From the NCBI GenBank assembly GCA_965198905.1, contig OZ240678.1:2852001-2916000 (forward strand): DNA of 64,000 bases. Direction: 5' to 3'. This document shows positions 19,653 through 28,686 of the stretch, one piece after another. Each line of letters starts with the position of its first letter. Positions within the stretch are counted from its first letter, which is position 1. A program made the translations under genes and the position numbers. The notes under the pieces are model-generated. The model was not told the origin of the DNA. It did no database searches and saw nothing but the letters and a program-made list of their open reading frames with translations. This stretch comes from CAHJWH01 sp965198905. GTDB taxonomy: Bacteria; Pseudomonadota; Alphaproteobacteria; Caulobacterales; Caulobacteraceae.

Positions 19653-19907
19653 TTAGGTGCGGCGACCCACCACGAAACCTGCGAGGGCGACGACAAGCGT
19701 CACGCCAGCCACCAACAAGAGCGCGTCGTGGTCGCTCGCGTCGTAGCGGCTGAGCCAGATGGCACCGCTGGCGCTCAGCCCAGCAGCGATGGCCGAAGCA
19801 GCCGGATCTGCGCCGGCTCGTTTAATCCGCCTCATGAAAATATGGCTAAGCGTCAACACCGCGGAGCCCGCCGCGACCATTATCATGATGGCGGAGAACG
19901 GGCCCAT
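19653..19907 (-). CDS. Hypothetical small membrane protein
   Basis: 84 residues from the ATG at 19907, with three hydrophobic segments (FSAIMIMVAAGSAVLTLSHI, AIAAGLSASGAIWL, ALLLVAGVTLVVALAGFVVG). It lies five bases past the end of the gpmA fragment on the same strand. No family recognised. Composition is consistent with a real inner-membrane protein. Confidence 0.5.
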   Translation of the reverse strand: MGPFSAIMIMVAAGSAVLTLSHIFMRRIKRAGADPAASAIAAGLSASGAIWLSRYDASDHDALLLVAGVTLVVALAGFVVGRRT

Positions 19908-19911
19908 CGGC

Positions 19912-20166
19912 TCACGGCGCCTCGAGCGGGTGACGGCGCGTGGCGATGGCGTCGGGGGCGATGACGTAGTCCAAGATCTCTCCTGTGGCGATCTCCAGAG
20001 ACTGGACGGCGAACGGCGAAATGTTTTCCAAAGCCATGACCAGGGCACGCAAGGTGTTGCCGTGGGCTACAACCAACACGGTCTCGCCGCGAAGCGTTGG
20101 TGGCAGGATTGACCTCAAGTAGTAGGGCACGACACGCGCGACGGTATCGCGCTGGCGCTCTGGCTG
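19912..20166 (-). pseudogene. Phosphoglycerate mutase C-terminal fragment
   Basis: The minus strand encodes ERQRDTVARVVPYYLRSILP and VLVVAHGNTLRALVMALENI, the C-terminal third of 2,3-bisphosphoglycerate-dependent phosphoglycerate mutase, including the second catalytic histidine in AHGN. A stop at 20167-20169 lies directly upstream and the N-terminal RHG region is missing, so the gene is truncated. The piece ends at the normal C-terminal region. Confidence 0.82.
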
Positions 20167-20259
20167 TTAGCCTCGCCGATCCTGCGGCCTGCGTGCGCGC
20201 GGCCGGACGACGATGGCGAGCCCGCGTCGGCGGCCGCCTGACCTGCCGGATCTCACCCC

Positions 20260-21519
20260 ATGACCCCGACCCCGGCTAATCTCGCCATCTGGGCGATCGC
20301 CGCCCTCGCGACCGCCGGCGTGATCGTTCGCCCGTTCAAGCTGCCCGAAGCGATATGGGCGGTCCTGGGCGGAGTGGTGCTGCTCGTCCTCGGCCTGCTC
20401 CCCTGGGGCGAGGGCCTGCGGGCCGTCGGCCGGGGGACCGACGTCTACCTGTTCCTGACCGGCATGATGCTGCTGTCGGAGACCGCGCGCCGAGAGGGCC
20501 TGTTCGACTGGGTGGCGGCCGCGGCGGTGAACCGCGCGAACCGCTCGCCCAGGCGGCTGTTCCTGCTGGTCTACGGGGTGGGCGTGGTGGTCACGACCTT
20601 CCTGTCCAACGACGCCGCCGCCGTGGTGCTGACGCCCGCGGTGTTCGCCGCCGCCCGGAAAGCTAAGGTCGAGCCGCTGCCCTTCCTGTTCATCTGCGCC
20701 TTCATCGCCAACGCGGCGAGTTTCGTGCTGCCGATCTCCAACCCGGCCAACCTCGTGCTCTACGGCGACCACACGCCAGCGCTCGGCCGCTGGCTGGCGA
20801 GCTTCGCCCTGCCGTCGGCGGCGTCCATCGTCGCCACCTACCTGCTGCTGCGCTGGACAGCGGGCCGTCGCCTGCAGGACGCCTGCGAGTGCGACGTGGA
20901 CCAGCCGGCGCTGTCGACAGGCGGCTGGACCGCCCTGGCCGGCATCGGGCTCACCGCCGTGGCGCTGCTGGTCGTCTCCGCCCTGGACATCCAGCTCGGC
21001 GCGCCGACCTGCGTCATGGGCTTGCTCACCACCGCGGTGGTGCTGGTCTCCAAGCGCGAGGCGCCGTGGGCGACGCTGAAGGGCGTCTCCTGGCTGGTGC
21101 TGCCGCTGGTGGCGGGCCTGTTCGTCATGGTCGAGGCGGTGGACCGGACCGGGCAGACGGCGGAGCTCGGACGCACCCTCTCGCAAGGCGCGCACGCCTC
21201 GACGGATCGGGCGGCGGCGCTCGCGGGCGGCACGCTCGCCCTTGTCTCCAACCTGATGAACAACCTGCCGGCCGGCCTGATCGCCTCCACCGCCATCGCC
21301 CAGGCCCATCCGCCGCAGAAGGTGGTGGACGCGCTCCTGATCGGTGTCGACCTCGGGCCGAACCTGTCGATCACCGGCTCGCTCGCCACCATCCTGTGGC
21401 TCACCGCCATCCGCCGCGAGGGCGAGGACGTCGGCTTCTGGCGCTTCCTCAAGGTAGGCGCTCTCGTCATGCCGCCAGCCCTTGTGCTGGCGATCGGCTC
21501 GCGGCTGCTCGCGACCTAA
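20260..21519 (+). CDS. ArsB/NhaD-type permease (arsenite-efflux-like)
   Basis: 419 residues with about 11 hydrophobic segments. Signature stretches include TDVYLFLTGMMLLSETARRE, TFLSNDAAAVVLTPAVFAA, FVLPISNPANLV and GVDLGPNLSITGSLATILW, typical of ArsB and related ion transporters. It would export arsenite or a related oxyanion at the inner membrane. No arsR, arsC or other ars gene accompanies it, so substrate and regulation are uncertain. Its start is fixed by MTPTPANLAIWAIAALA. Confidence 0.85.
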   Translation: MTPTPANLAIWAIAALATAGVIVRPFKLPEAIWAVLGGVVLLVLGLLPWGEGLRAVGRGTDVYLFLTGMMLLSETARREGLFDWVAAAAVNRANRSPRRLFLLVYGVGVVVTTFLSNDAAAVVLTPAVFAAARKAKVEPLPFLFICAFIANAASFVLPISNPANLVLYGDHTPALGRWLASFALPSAASIVATYLLLRWTAGRRLQDACECDVDQPALSTGGWTALAGIGLTAVALLVVSALDIQLGAPTCVMGLLTTAVVLVSKREAPWATLKGVSWLVLPLVAGLFVMVEAVDRTGQTAELGRTLSQGAHASTDRAAALAGGTLALVSNLMNNLPAGLIASTAIAQAHPPQKVVDALLIGVDLGPNLSITGSLATILWLTAIRREGEDVGFWRFLKVGALVMPPALVLAIGSRLLAT

Positions 21520-21964
21520 GCCGCTCCGACCGCAGCCCCAATAGCACAAGCCGCCGGCCGCGCGGTGCACGCCGAGTGCTCGAAGCGCATGTCAACGCAC
21601 ATGGGCGACGGACGGCAGGTTTGGGGTAGCAGATGCGCTAGATGAGTGGCCGCGATTAGGCGCATTGCTGTCCGGCCGCTCGCGGCAAGGACGCGCCCTT
21701 TGCGGCCACAAGCTTTCCGACCGATATGCGACTCTCGGCAGGCCCTTCGAAGCCTGCCGAGCTGGTTCCAGATGTCCGAAGTTGGAGGTGGACTGCACAT
21801 TGCGACTAGGCGCCAAAGCGGTCATGGCCGTACGGCAGGTTCTGGAGCCGGTCGCGCCTACCTGCGGTGGGTCCGACCGTCCAGGCTCGATGCAGTTGTA
21901 CCCCAACCAGTTGTTGCTTAAACTTTGGCGGGCAAATGGTCCCGTCACCTAGAGCAGGGCGTCA
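21520..21964. other. No gene recognised
   Basis: Frames here lack starts, motifs or coding-like composition on either strand. It holds the promoter of the amidase gene at its right end and otherwise looks like decayed sequence. Confidence 0.5.
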
Positions 21965-22564
21965 ATGGCTGACCTCGATGCCGCTCAGCTAGCCACCCGG
22001 CGGGTCGTTGAGGACTCGATCGCCAGCGCTCTTCATATCACGCGCCGGGCCGCCTGGGGCGCTCGAGCTCCGACCCGTCCGCTTGACCCTGATTGGGACT
22101 ACGACAGCATCGTCGTCCATTATACGGGCCACGACACCTACGAAAGCCCGCTGGCGATCCAGAACTTCGATGTCGGTCATCAGCACTGGCAGGACATCGC
22201 CTACCACTATGCTATATCTCCCGCAGGCAGGATCTATGAGGGTCGCGAGATTGTTTTCAAGGGTTCCCACGTCAAACTACAGAACACCCGTAAGGTGGGC
22301 ATCGTGTGCATGGGTGATTTCGATAGTACGGTCTACAATCTGCTGGCGGGAAAGGCCTATTCGGGCGATCAGGTTCAGAGTTCCATGCTTGATGCGCTGC
22401 GTCGGCTCAGCCGAGAGCTCATGCGGCGCTTCCCGATCGCCACTTTCGGCGGCCACAAGGAATATGGCGTGAGCGAGAGCTGTCCGGGCAGCAACCTCCT
22501 GCCCCGCGTCCAGGCCATGCGGACGGAGCTGCGCCTGGCGGCTCCCATTTTCGAGAAGCTTTGA
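21965..22564 (+). CDS. N-acetylmuramoyl-L-alanine amidase (PGRP/Amidase_2)
   Basis: 199 residues without a signal peptide. Zinc ligands are recognisable as the histidine of IVVHYTGHDT, the histidine of FGGHKEYG and the cysteine of ESCPGSNLLPR; the catalytic tyrosine is in DIAYHYAISPAG. It cleaves the amide between MurNAc and L-Ala in peptidoglycan. The cytoplasmic look suggests phage-endolysin ancestry or export by another route. The next small gene overlaps its stop. Confidence 0.87.
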   Translation: MADLDAAQLATRRVVEDSIASALHITRRAAWGARAPTRPLDPDWDYDSIVVHYTGHDTYESPLAIQNFDVGHQHWQDIAYHYAISPAGRIYEGREIVFKGSHVKLQNTRKVGIVCMGDFDSTVYNLLAGKAYSGDQVQSSMLDALRRLSRELMRRFPIATFGGHKEYGVSESCPGSNLLPRVQAMRTELRLAAPIFEKL

Positions 22565-22896
22565 CCGTGCGCGCCGCGGTTCTGGTGTTGGTCGTTATGG
22601 CCACGCTTTTAGGGTCGACACGCCTGTTCACCGGCCTGGTTTACGGTGCCGACGAGCCGGTGTCGTACTTCGTTCTCAAGCCCATGCCGGACGCCACGAT
22701 AGAGCGCACCGCGACGGCCGCGCATCCGGTGACCGACGACCGCATCCTCGCGGAGGACGAACTCAGCCTCCCATATGCTGGAGCCTACATCGCGGTCATG
22801 CGCGCGGCGCCGGCTGTGGCCGGCGCGAGTCTGCTGCTGGCGTTGCTCCTGCTGGCGACAGCTCGTGTCCGGCGCGGTACGCGCCCACCGGTCTGA
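22561..22896 (+). CDS. Hypothetical membrane protein
   Basis: Up to 111 residues. The first possible start is a TTG overlapping the amidase stop; a GTG two codons later is equally good. Two hydrophobic segments (VLVLVVMATLLGSTRLFTGL and AVAGASLLLALLLLATARV) flank a polar, probably periplasmic loop. Tight coupling to the amidase suggests a holin- or spanin-like helper, but that is only positional inference. The last 100 bases overlap the convergent YdcF gene. Confidence 0.45.
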   Translation: MTVRAAVLVLVVMATLLGSTRLFTGLVYGADEPVSYFVLKPMPDATIERTATAAHPVTDDRILAEDELSLPYAGAYIAVMRAAPAVAGASLLLALLLLATARVRRGTRPPV

Positions 22897-23473
22897 TGGC
22901 GTAATAGGGCAGGCCCGCTGCTTCGCGCAGGAAGGAATAGATGTCCCGGGCCTCCGCAAAGCGTGGCCAGGTTGCAGACACCGGTCCAAGTCCGAAGCGT
23001 CGCATCGCGAGCACCGTGCGCGGCACGTGAAACCACTGCGTGGCAACCAGCACGCGGCCGTGCCCGCCAAGCACCGCGGCGGCGTGGCGGGCCGTCTCGA
23101 AAGTGTCCCGACCTCGTGGGTCCTGGAGGATGGCCTCTGGAGGCACGCCCTTCGCGACAAGGTAGCGCGCCATGGCGGCGGCCTCGTCGCGGCCGCCAGG
23201 CGCCATGCCGCCGCTTACCAGCAAGCGCGGGGCCAAGCCTGAGCGCCATGCGGCCAAAGCTGCGTCCAGGCGCGCGGCCAGGCGGGGCGATGGTCGCCCG
23301 TCAAGGTCCACCGCGTTGCCGAGCACGACGATGAGCTTCGCAGGTCCGGCGCGCGCGCTAAGGCCAAAGGCGGCGAGACCAGCCAGGTAGAGGCTCACTA
23401 CGCCGAAGCCGACGCTGGCCATGACGAAACTCGTGCGCACTATGGGCTGAGGACTCGGTTCTACGCGGGGCAT
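22796..23473 (-). CDS. YdcF/SanA-like DUF218 membrane protein
   Basis: 225 residues from the ATG at 23473 (MPRVEPSPQPIVRT), with one N-terminal membrane segment (FVMASVGFGVVSLYLAGLAA) and a DUF218 domain: IVVLGNAVDLDGRPSPRL, RLLVSGGMAPGGRDEAAAM and DTFETARHAAAVLG. DUF218 proteins (SanA, YdcF, ElyC) are linked to cell-envelope and peptidoglycan precursor handling. Longer readings upstream are not supported. The C-terminus overlaps the convergent gene at 22561-22896 by 101 bases, so one of the two ends may be wrong. Confidence 0.8.
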   Translation of the reverse strand: MPRVEPSPQPIVRTSFVMASVGFGVVSLYLAGLAAFGLSARAGPAKLIVVLGNAVDLDGRPSPRLAARLDAALAAWRSGLAPRLLVSGGMAPGGRDEAAAMARYLVAKGVPPEAILQDPRGRDTFETARHAAAVLGGHGRVLVATQWFHVPRTVLAMRRFGLGPVSATWPRFAEARDIYSFLREAAGLPYYAIRPVGAYRAGHELSPAGATPAADSRRPQPAPRA

Positions 23474-23735
23474 GGCTTCACTATTACAAGCGACAGGCAC
23501 GTCGGCGAGGGGACACGCTGGTGGCGCGGGCTGAGCGCCCGCAGCTGCCAGAAGCTTCCCTCCAGAAACACGACTCTCAGCGGCCTTTGACAGCGGCGAT
23601 CCGCCAGTTGCGAGCATCTGGTACGGGGGGCGAAGCGGACTCGGCCTCCACGCCGCAGAGCGGACATGTCGGAGCGGCGAGTTCTTTGGATCGGTCGATC
23701 GGCAGACGGCGACCCAACGGACTTTGGGCACGCTC

Positions 23736-24143
23736 TTAAAGGCTGCTGCCTCGAAGTTCCGCCACAGTGACCAGATCAGCACCAGCGCCCCGGATTTCTG
23801 TCCAGACCCGTAGAAGCGCCTCCCGATGCTTCTCAATCCACGGCTGCACAACTCTGCTGTATTTGCCACTCCCGGCAAGCAACTCACCATTGTCGATAGC
23901 ATAGGACGCCAAATGCTTTGCTCTATGGTAGTCTACGTGTAAGTGCTCGCGGGTATGATTGCGATTTCCATCCATCTTCAAGACCAGGTGCTCATGCTTC
24001 TTGAGCATCAGCTCAAAGGCATCGCTCCGGCTTGGCCGCTGGAGCATGTCGATCAGGGCCATTTGGTCCTGAAGCTCGCTTACCGCCTCCTGGAGCGGGG
24101 GATCGAGCTGCGATTTGGAAGGGAGCTTTGGAACATCTGTCAT
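23736..24143 (-). CDS. Hypothetical protein, possibly DUF4160-like
   Basis: 135 residues. The central segment NRNHTREHLHVDYHR, the following SYAIDNGELLAGSGKYSRVV and the tail QPWIEKHREALLRVW resemble small DUF4160-type proteins found near toxin-antitoxin loci, but the match is from memory only. It has no partner gene next to it. Codon use is less GC-rich than the core, in line with acquired DNA. Confidence 0.55.
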   Translation of the reverse strand: MTDVPKLPSKSQLDPPLQEAVSELQDQMALIDMLQRPSRSDAFELMLKKHEHLVLKMDGNRNHTREHLHVDYHRAKHLASYAIDNGELLAGSGKYSRVVQPWIEKHREALLRVWTEIRGAGADLVTVAELRGSSL

Positions 24144-24563
24144 GAGGCTGGACCATACACACGCCCGGCGGCAACCGAAACGCGACTTAGAAGCGGGAGC
24201 AACGTCTCGCGCTCAATGCCTTAGCGGCTTGCCACCCCTCTCCGGCTGCCCCCTCAGTCTCCGCTTGCCGGCGTCCACGCCTTCGATCTAAGCAAGGCGC
24301 CACGCATGGACTCCGCGCCCATACCTGGCGTTAGCGTTCAGCCGAAGACACGACGTTCAGAACGCGTGGGTGGGGGCCGTTGGCGGCGCGTGGCAGTCCG
24401 AACTTGGGGTGAGGCGGACACTATCGCGGCACCACAGATCGGACGTTCCGGGATGGCGAGTTCCTGAACCGCAGCGACCGGCCGAGGACGACCCATGTCC
24501 GACATTGCGTATAGATCATCTCTTCTCCAGATACCCACAAGCCCTGGCTGAGCGGAGTGAATC
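24144..24563. other. No gene recognised
   Basis: No frame with a plausible start or motif on either strand. It separates two divergent unknown genes and so should contain their promoters. Confidence 0.5.
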
Positions 24564-25181
24564 GTGGATCGCGATGAAGAGCTGATACTGAACGACTTCT
24601 TAGAGAAGCACGTCTTCGATACGCATGAGCCTGACAGCGTGTGGTTTGGAGCCGAAGATATCGCTGTCACGCAGCTTCAGCGTATGGCGGAGTTCAAGGA
24701 GCGGAGTCGCGACGATGAGAGTTTTTGGATGGATTACATCCGTAGTGCTCACCTCGCGCTCACCGCTGTGATGGTCGCTGCTCTGGAGGGCTCCGCTGGT
24801 GTTGGTGCGATGACCCCAAAGGCAGCGGAGAAAACCCTGAAGTGGCTCGATGCTGACGACCGCCATGAGCTTGAGCAACCGGGAGAGCAAACAATGTTCT
24901 TTCCCGACCTCATTGCAGCGATCCAGGAGAGGGGTCGCTTTGAATATGGCGACGCCATCGTGTTGTCGGACGATCAGGCCTTGCAGGCGAAGGAGCTGAA
25001 CTGGATGCGGGGAATCGTAGATCACCCGAAACACACACGTTGGTTTGTCCCGGTCGAGAATGTCTTGGACGCGACGAGCCTGGTAATCGAGCTTTTCGAA
25101 AAGGTTATGAACTCCGCGCCTCAGCGCTTCGATAAGGAAGCAAGGAAGCGCGTCGCTCAAGCGCTGGTCAGTATGGGTTGA
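24564..25181 (+). CDS. Hypothetical protein
   Basis: 205 residues from a GTG at 24564 preceded by GGAG. It is acidic and helical, with no signal peptide or membrane segment. No family recognised. The segments EFKERSRDDESFWMDYIRSA and QALQAKELNWMRGIVDHPKH look like a folded protein. It lies between a DUF4160-like gene and the convergent ubiquitin-like operon, so it is probably accessory, perhaps defence-related, but nothing in the sequence shows a role. Confidence 0.55.
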   Translation: MDRDEELILNDFLEKHVFDTHEPDSVWFGAEDIAVTQLQRMAEFKERSRDDESFWMDYIRSAHLALTAVMVAALEGSAGVGAMTPKAAEKTLKWLDADDRHELEQPGEQTMFFPDLIAAIQERGRFEYGDAIVLSDDQALQAKELNWMRGIVDHPKHTRWFVPVENVLDATSLVIELFEKVMNSAPQRFDKEARKRVAQALVSMG

Positions 25182-25349
25182 TCCTTAACTCCCAGCTTGC
25201 CTTCACACTATGTCCGGCTGCCCGCTCTCTGGTGAAGACCGGCGACGAAGGGCAGGAGCCCTGACCAGGGCTCTGCGCCGAAGCTGAAGTCGGGCTGCCT
25301 CCAGATTCGGGCGTTCGCTCGTTCTTGCTAAGACGTTGGTGCCGGTTCA

Positions 25350-26141
25350 CTACGTCCCTCCTGCCGGCGCTGACGGCTTTCGAGGACGCCGCGGCTTAGC
25401 GGGCGGAGCACCGGTTAACGTGATAAAGCTTTCCGTGCTAAGAATCAGTTGCCGGCCGTAAGCCTGCGATGCGTCCCGCACAGCCGAACTGCCAACTGCC
25501 AGTCCCATATAGGCAGAATGCACCACCGCGGCGACGGTGACAATCCATAGTTTAACTTCGATGTTCCGTATAACGTGGAAGTACCCCCACGAGAAATGTA
25601 GTATCGACAAGCAAGCGGCAATGACAGCAATATTTAACGCTATCGAGACCGGCTTCAGACCAAGCAAGTTACGTCGAAATCCATAGGTTATGACTTCGTC
25701 AAATAATATCTTATATTTCTTTGTGTCGCGTGTATGCTCGCGCAGCCAGTTTCCCGCGCTCAGGAAAAACTCGTTTGCTCTCGTGGGGTCGTCGTTTTCA
25801 TCCTGTTCGGTCGGAATCGGCCGGCCGATCCGTAAAGCAAGGAAAGCCTTGTAGCGCTCCTTCGACGCTCGATCGAACACATCATTATCATGCCGCAGCA
25901 GTTCCGGCGTTGCTCGTGTGCCAAGCTTGGCTTCGACACCCTTGCCAGTTCGGCGCGCGACATCCGCAAAGGCGAACAGCAATACCGCGCCCATGCTGGC
26001 GGCAATTGCGTGAGACAGGCCTAAGTGATCCCAGGGGACGAGAACGAACAAAAACGCCAAGGTGGGCAACCCAGCGATTAGCGCCGGGAAGAGTCGCGCC
26101 CTGAGTCCGTAGGGGTCGAACAATTTAAATGCATCTAGCAT
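25350..26141 (-). CDS. Four-helix membrane protein of the MBL/E2-E1-JAB operon
   Basis: 263 residues from the ATG at 26141 (MLDAFKLFDPYGLRARLFPA); a start at 26174 adds 11 residues. In the 26174 numbering, hydrophobic segments are near 27-46, 53-72, 174-197 and 208-228, with a charged cytosolic middle region (ERYKAFLALRIGRP, NWLREHTRDTKKYK) and a basic Pro-rich tail. The 2TM-soluble-2TM layout resembles membrane effectors of nucleotide- and ubiquitin-type defence systems (compare S-4TM). It lies 286 bases after the E2-E1-JAB gene on the same strand. An effector role, membrane disruption on infection, is inference. Confidence 0.7.
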   Translation of the reverse strand: MLDAFKLFDPYGLRARLFPALIAGLPTLAFLFVLVPWDHLGLSHAIAASMGAVLLFAFADVARRTGKGVEAKLGTRATPELLRHDNDVFDRASKERYKAFLALRIGRPIPTEQDENDDPTRANEFFLSAGNWLREHTRDTKKYKILFDEVITYGFRRNLLGLKPVSIALNIAVIAACLSILHFSWGYFHVIRNIEVKLWIVTVAAVVHSAYMGLAVGSSAVRDASQAYGRQLILSTESFITLTGAPPAKPRRPRKPSAPAGGT

Positions 26142-26427
26142 TGTCTTGCCCACAAGGTAATATTCTAATCGCATCGTTTTGGGTCAAGAAATAGGAGAGA
26201 TATCCAGCTATCCTTCCTGTTCGGTCGGGTAAGCTAAAGGCGGTGTTGGACGCCCGGCACGGCTCGGCGCATCGCGCTGCGATTAGATACCGCCCGCCTC
26301 CGTGGAGAAGGCGTCCGCGCCGCGGTGAATGACGGCACGGATACGGACTTGCGGGGCTGGTGCGCATCCGCCTTCGCTGCACTGACGATCGCGATGGCGG
26401 AAATCGTCGGTACGGTCCCATGTCGGT

Positions 26428-28686
26428 TCAGGCAGGTCCAGCGAAGATGCCGTGGTAACCATTTGCCCCACGAACGAGCAGCACCAGCGGATAAGGCGTA
26501 TGAGCAGCCAAACGGGCCGCCGTGTCCCGATCCCTTTGGGACGGGGTCGCATCACCCAGATGACTATGCCAGGTGCCAATGACGTATAGCATCCCGTCGC
26601 TTACGGCTTCGAGGCGTCGCATGGAATCAATCAAGCCAATGACTCCAAGCTCGAAATAGTCGGCGCGTCGCACGCTGTCTGGCGGCGCCGGGAGCAACGT
26701 GTGGGCTTGAATGGATTGTGCAATTGCAGATACCCGCCCGACCAGGACACCTCCGGTTTCGACCTTGGGATAGTTCTGAATGTTTCCCGCTATCGCCGCT
26801 TCTACTCCCGGGCTTATGCTCAGGATCCAACCGTCGTCGAGACCGACCCGCTTAAAAGCTCCTATTTCATGAACCTCGTGATGGAGACCACCGCCGCGAC
26901 GCATCCAAACCTCAACGCAACCCGCGTCCGGTAACTGAGCGAGCCTTTTCTCAAGCGCATTTCCGATAGCCGCCCCCTGTAGTGAAAGCGATGCATCGCC
27001 CATCACCATGGTCGTCGAACTACAGCCTTCCCCGATCGCGACTTGGCTTAGTGAGTTGCCCTTCTGAAATAGGTGACCGCCAAGTTCTGCTTCTTGAAAG
27101 CCGAGGTGTGTAAACGCGCCGGCTAGTTCAGAGAGATTGGGATTTCTTCCTGCCCCTTCGACGCGAAGGACGCCAACTGAGCCCTGGTCGTGAAGCTCGG
27201 CATCAATCATGCGGACCGCCGACGCCCCAAGCGCGCATAAACCTTCGCGCACGACAAGCGACGCGGTCGTGTTCACGAGCGCCAGCGGCGTTGGATCTGC
27301 CTGCGCCAGCTTGTCTATCTGTGGCTGCGCGGCAAGCGCGCTGAGCGCGATAGAGCCCACCGGCATACGGGTTATGCGAGTGATCGCCTCCGCAAGTGCA
27401 TTAGACTTTGATCCATGCCAGCCGATGTCGCTATGGCGGATGGAGGGATACAACCCATGCCGAGCCACCTGATGTGGCTGCAGATATGCATGGTCGATGA
27501 TCGCCGCTGGTGGGTGACCCGCCCGGGCGAGATGCATCGACACCTTGCTCCCCAGACTGCCGGCACCAAGCGCAACCCACCTGGTCTGCAACTCCTCCGA
27601 GCCGCTCAGGCGCCTTAACAGCCCGACTTCAATCCGATCACGCGCAACGACGGGCTTCACCGCCCCGGACGCTTTCGCCGGCCCCCCACCAGGGAATGTT
27701 ATCGGCACCACGTACGGCAGGATCTCAACGGCGCTCGCCTCACCAAGTAAAGGCAGCGGGCGCCGGACAAGAAAAATCACGAAAAATGGAAAGGTCATCC
27801 GAGGATGTCGCCAACCCATTCTTCGTAGAATTTTCCAATCGTAGCTCAGCTTGTAGCCAACGCCGAGCCTGTTCGCCTTCGCAACCAATCCATCGAAATC
27901 AGCGACGTCGTCAGGTTCGTATTGATTGAACACCGGAGCCGGCCCGAACAAAGAGGTGGCCCAGAGCGCCAAGGCTAGACCTCGACCAGCAAAGAGACCG
28001 TCGCCTGTGTCTTGGACACCGAAACACGACTCAACTTTGGTTGGGCCGCCGATCTCTGCGAACCACTGTCCGACGTCGTCCTCACCGTCGGGACGCAACA
28101 TGAAGCTGGTTTGGAGCCATGCCACTCCTTCCCGCGCGAACTTCGTGTCGGCCGTCAGGGCTCGAAGTGCGGCTCGGTCGACAATGACGCTATTCTGGAC
28201 ACCTTCGCGCCGGCTCGGCTCCCATCCTTGCGCGCCGGCCGCCAGTCGGTCCTCAGCCGCGCCACGAAGCCATAGCCAAAACTGATCGACGTAGGAGACC
28301 AATCCTTCCGTGGCGATGAATTCTGCCGCGGGCATCGCTGTCAAGCAGGGTACCGGCCGACCGTCGTACGTGAGCCATGGCTGCACATGCGCCATGTTTC
28401 GTTTGAGTTCAGGGCGATAGGACGGCTCTGGCGCACACACAGGATATTCGTCGGGAAAATCGAGCCTCACGCGTTCAACTGGGAGGACGCCAGTGGGGCT
28501 ACGGCCCTCCGCGATCCAACGAGCACCGAAGCCAAGATCTAAATCAAAGCTAATGCTGGCGCGGCCATCACCGATCTCGACCTCGCCGATTGCACGCGTC
28601 GCTGGGTGAGCATCGATTTGGCGGCGCGCCAGCGCCAGGACTGAAGCAGCGGTCAATTTAGCCGTGGCCGTGAGACTCGCGGCCAA
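26428..28686 (-). CDS. Single-chain E2-E1-JAB ubiquitin-like conjugation protein
   Basis: Up to 752 residues. The N-terminal E2 (UBC-like) domain has RLDFPDEYPVCAPEPSY and a candidate catalytic Cys114 (GRPVPCL). A linker of about 200 residues follows. The E1/ThiF domain has the nucleotide loop GAGSLGS (374-380), Asp398 and Arg409 (VARHGLY); Cys555 (GEGCSST) is a candidate thioester cysteine. The C-terminal JAB/JAMM peptidase has Glu643 (VETGGVLVG), His707 and His709 (TWHSH), Ser716 and Asp719. Cap2 and Cap3 of type II CBASS carry these activities on two proteins. The start is a TTG at 28686, or a TTG at 28656 just after the MBL stop. No ubiquitin-like gene is adjacent. Confidence 0.88.
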   Translation of the reverse strand: MAASLTATAKLTAASVLALARRQIDAHPATRAIGEVEIGDGRASISFDLDLGFGARWIAEGRSPTGVLPVERVRLDFPDEYPVCAPEPSYRPELKRNMAHVQPWLTYDGRPVPCLTAMPAAEFIATEGLVSYVDQFWLWLRGAAEDRLAAGAQGWEPSRREGVQNSVIVDRAALRALTADTKFAREGVAWLQTSFMLRPDGEDDVGQWFAEIGGPTKVESCFGVQDTGDGLFAGRGLALALWATSLFGPAPVFNQYEPDDVADFDGLVAKANRLGVGYKLSYDWKILRRMGWRHPRMTFPFFVIFLVRRPLPLLGEASAVEILPYVVPITFPGGGPAKASGAVKPVVARDRIEVGLLRRLSGSEELQTRWVALGAGSLGSKVSMHLARAGHPPAAIIDHAYLQPHQVARHGLYPSIRHSDIGWHGSKSNALAEAITRITRMPVGSIALSALAAQPQIDKLAQADPTPLALVNTTASLVVREGLCALGASAVRMIDAELHDQGSVGVLRVEGAGRNPNLSELAGAFTHLGFQEAELGGHLFQKGNSLSQVAIGEGCSSTTMVMGDASLSLQGAAIGNALEKRLAQLPDAGCVEVWMRRGGGLHHEVHEIGAFKRVGLDDGWILSISPGVEAAIAGNIQNYPKVETGGVLVGRVSAIAQSIQAHTLLPAPPDSVRRADYFELGVIGLIDSMRRLEAVSDGMLYVIGTWHSHLGDATPSQRDRDTAARLAAHTPYPLVLLVRGANGYHGIFAGPA

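Noticed and set aside
20167..21570. 467-residue minus-strand frame antisense to the permease gene
   Set aside because: Low-complexity Gln/Arg/Asp-rich product, a shadow of codon bias; the plus strand has all ArsB/NhaD signatures.
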